DNA of 8,073 bases from Rhodobacterales bacterium UBA5972 (GTDB taxonomy: Bacteria > Pseudomonadota > Alphaproteobacteria > Rhodobacterales > Rhodobacteraceae): assembly GCA_002430125.1 (NCBI GenBank), contig DJBQ01000013.1, positions 8,140 to 16,212 of the forward strand, in the 5' to 3' direction. The position numbers and the translations under genes were made by a program. Each line of letters begins with the position of its first letter. Positions within the stretch are counted from its first letter, which is position 1. The notes beneath the pieces were generated by a model. That model was not told where the DNA came from. It saw only the letters and a program-made list of their open reading frames with translations, and did no database searches. Positions 7,648-8,073 of this stretch are shown in pieces.

Positions 7648-8073
7648 CTAGTTGTCTTGCCCGTTCATCTTCGGGCCCCCTGAATCGGTTACAAGGCCGA
7701 TATTTCGAAATCCGCCGGCGTTTAAGGCCCCCATCACCTGCATCACAATCTCGTAAGGCACCGCCCCGTCGGCGCGCAGGAAAATTTTGTCGCTGTTGCG
7801 TTCGGCGGCAACGGATCGCAGCCGGGTGATCAGCTCGTCGCGGGTGATCGGGGTGCTTTGCAATACCAGTTCACCCGCCGCGGTGATCGCCAGCGTCAAG
7901 GGTTGCTCGTCTTCGCTGGGCAAAGGTGTTGCCGCAGTTTTCGGCAATTCAACCGGCACTCCAACCGTCAGCAACGGGGCTGCCACCATGAATATGATCA
8001 GCAGCACCAGCATCACATCAACAAACGGGGTTACGTTAATCTCGGCCATCGGTTTGGCCCGCGCCCGACGATT
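7648..8073 (-). CDS. tolR: TolR, proton-channel subunit, 5' end cut by window edge
   Basis: The frame is open from the right edge to TAG at 7648, giving 141 residues without the true start. The ATG at 8049 is internal: the upstream codons read NRRARAKP, the basic stretch that normally precedes MAEINVTPFVDVMLV in TolR, so the real start lies beyond 8073. This is the ExbD/TolR family. Its single membrane helix (about VDVMLVLLIIFMVAAPLL, roughly residues 19-36 of the visible part) carries the conserved aspartate that handles protons with TolQ. A periplasmic domain (about 40-132) follows, with the typical KIFLRADGAVPYE segment. TolQR uses proton motive force to drive TolA. The gene is followed after 9 bp by tolA, and tolQ is expected upstream outside the window. 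Confidence 0.96.
   Translation of the reverse strand, partial: NRRARAKPMAEINVTPFVDVMLVLLIIFMVAAPLLTVGVPVELPKTAATPLPSEDEQPLTLAITAAGELVLQSTPITRDELITRLRSVAAERNSDKIFLRADGAVPYEIVMQVMGALNAGGFRNIGLVTDSGGPKMNGQDN

Noticed and set aside
7648..8049. tolR starting at the ATG at 8049
   Set aside because: The frame stays open to the window edge, and the upstream residues NRRARAKP match the basic N-terminus usual before MAEINVTPF in TolR. The true start is outside.

Overview
The window is a run of conserved housekeeping genes, all on the minus strand. The gene order and protein features point to an alphaproteobacterium, most likely of the Rhodobacterales/Roseobacter group. The supporting signs are an FtsH beginning [12 protein letters not shown], a TolA with two cysteines in its C-terminal domain, the order tolR-tolA-tolB-pal-cpoB-tilS-ftsH, and a MOSC-domain gene after ftsH. 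This assignment rests on family knowledge, not on a database search.

Read in the direction of transcription (right to left), the window opens inside tolR (8073-7648, 5' end outside). It continues through tolA (7638-6484), tolB (6487-5153), pal (5058-4567), cpoB/ybgF (4548-3706), tilS (3716-2454) and ftsH (2376-454), and ends inside a MOSC-domain gene (341 to the left edge, 3' end outside). tolQ would be expected just beyond the right edge. Junctions are tight: 9 bp tolR/tolA, a 4-bp ATGA overlap tolA/tolB, 18 bp pal/cpoB and an 11-bp overlap cpoB/tilS. Only tolB/pal (97 bp up to the tolB coding end), tilS/ftsH (77 bp) and ftsH/MOSC (112 bp) leave room for control elements.

Functionally, TolR and TolA (with TolQ) form the proton-motive-force-driven inner-membrane part of the Tol-Pal machine. 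TolB and the lipoprotein Pal form the periplasmic and outer-membrane part, and CpoB links it to cell-wall synthesis; together they drive outer-membrane constriction at division. TilS modifies the AUA-decoding tRNA-Ile, and FtsH is the membrane AAA+ zinc protease. The MOSC protein probably belongs to molybdenum-cofactor or sulfur-transfer chemistry.

No mobile element, CRISPR array, RNA gene or obviously foreign segment is visible, and I find no new multi-gene system. The most informative non-coding signal is the tilS-ftsH junction. It holds a candidate alphaproteobacterial heat-shock (sigma-32/RpoH) promoter that overlaps the tilS stop codon. Downstream lie a short leader with a perfect 7-bp inverted repeat and a TTG-initiated ftsH with a competing out-of-frame ATG next to the ribosome binding site. 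A clear intrinsic terminator follows ftsH.
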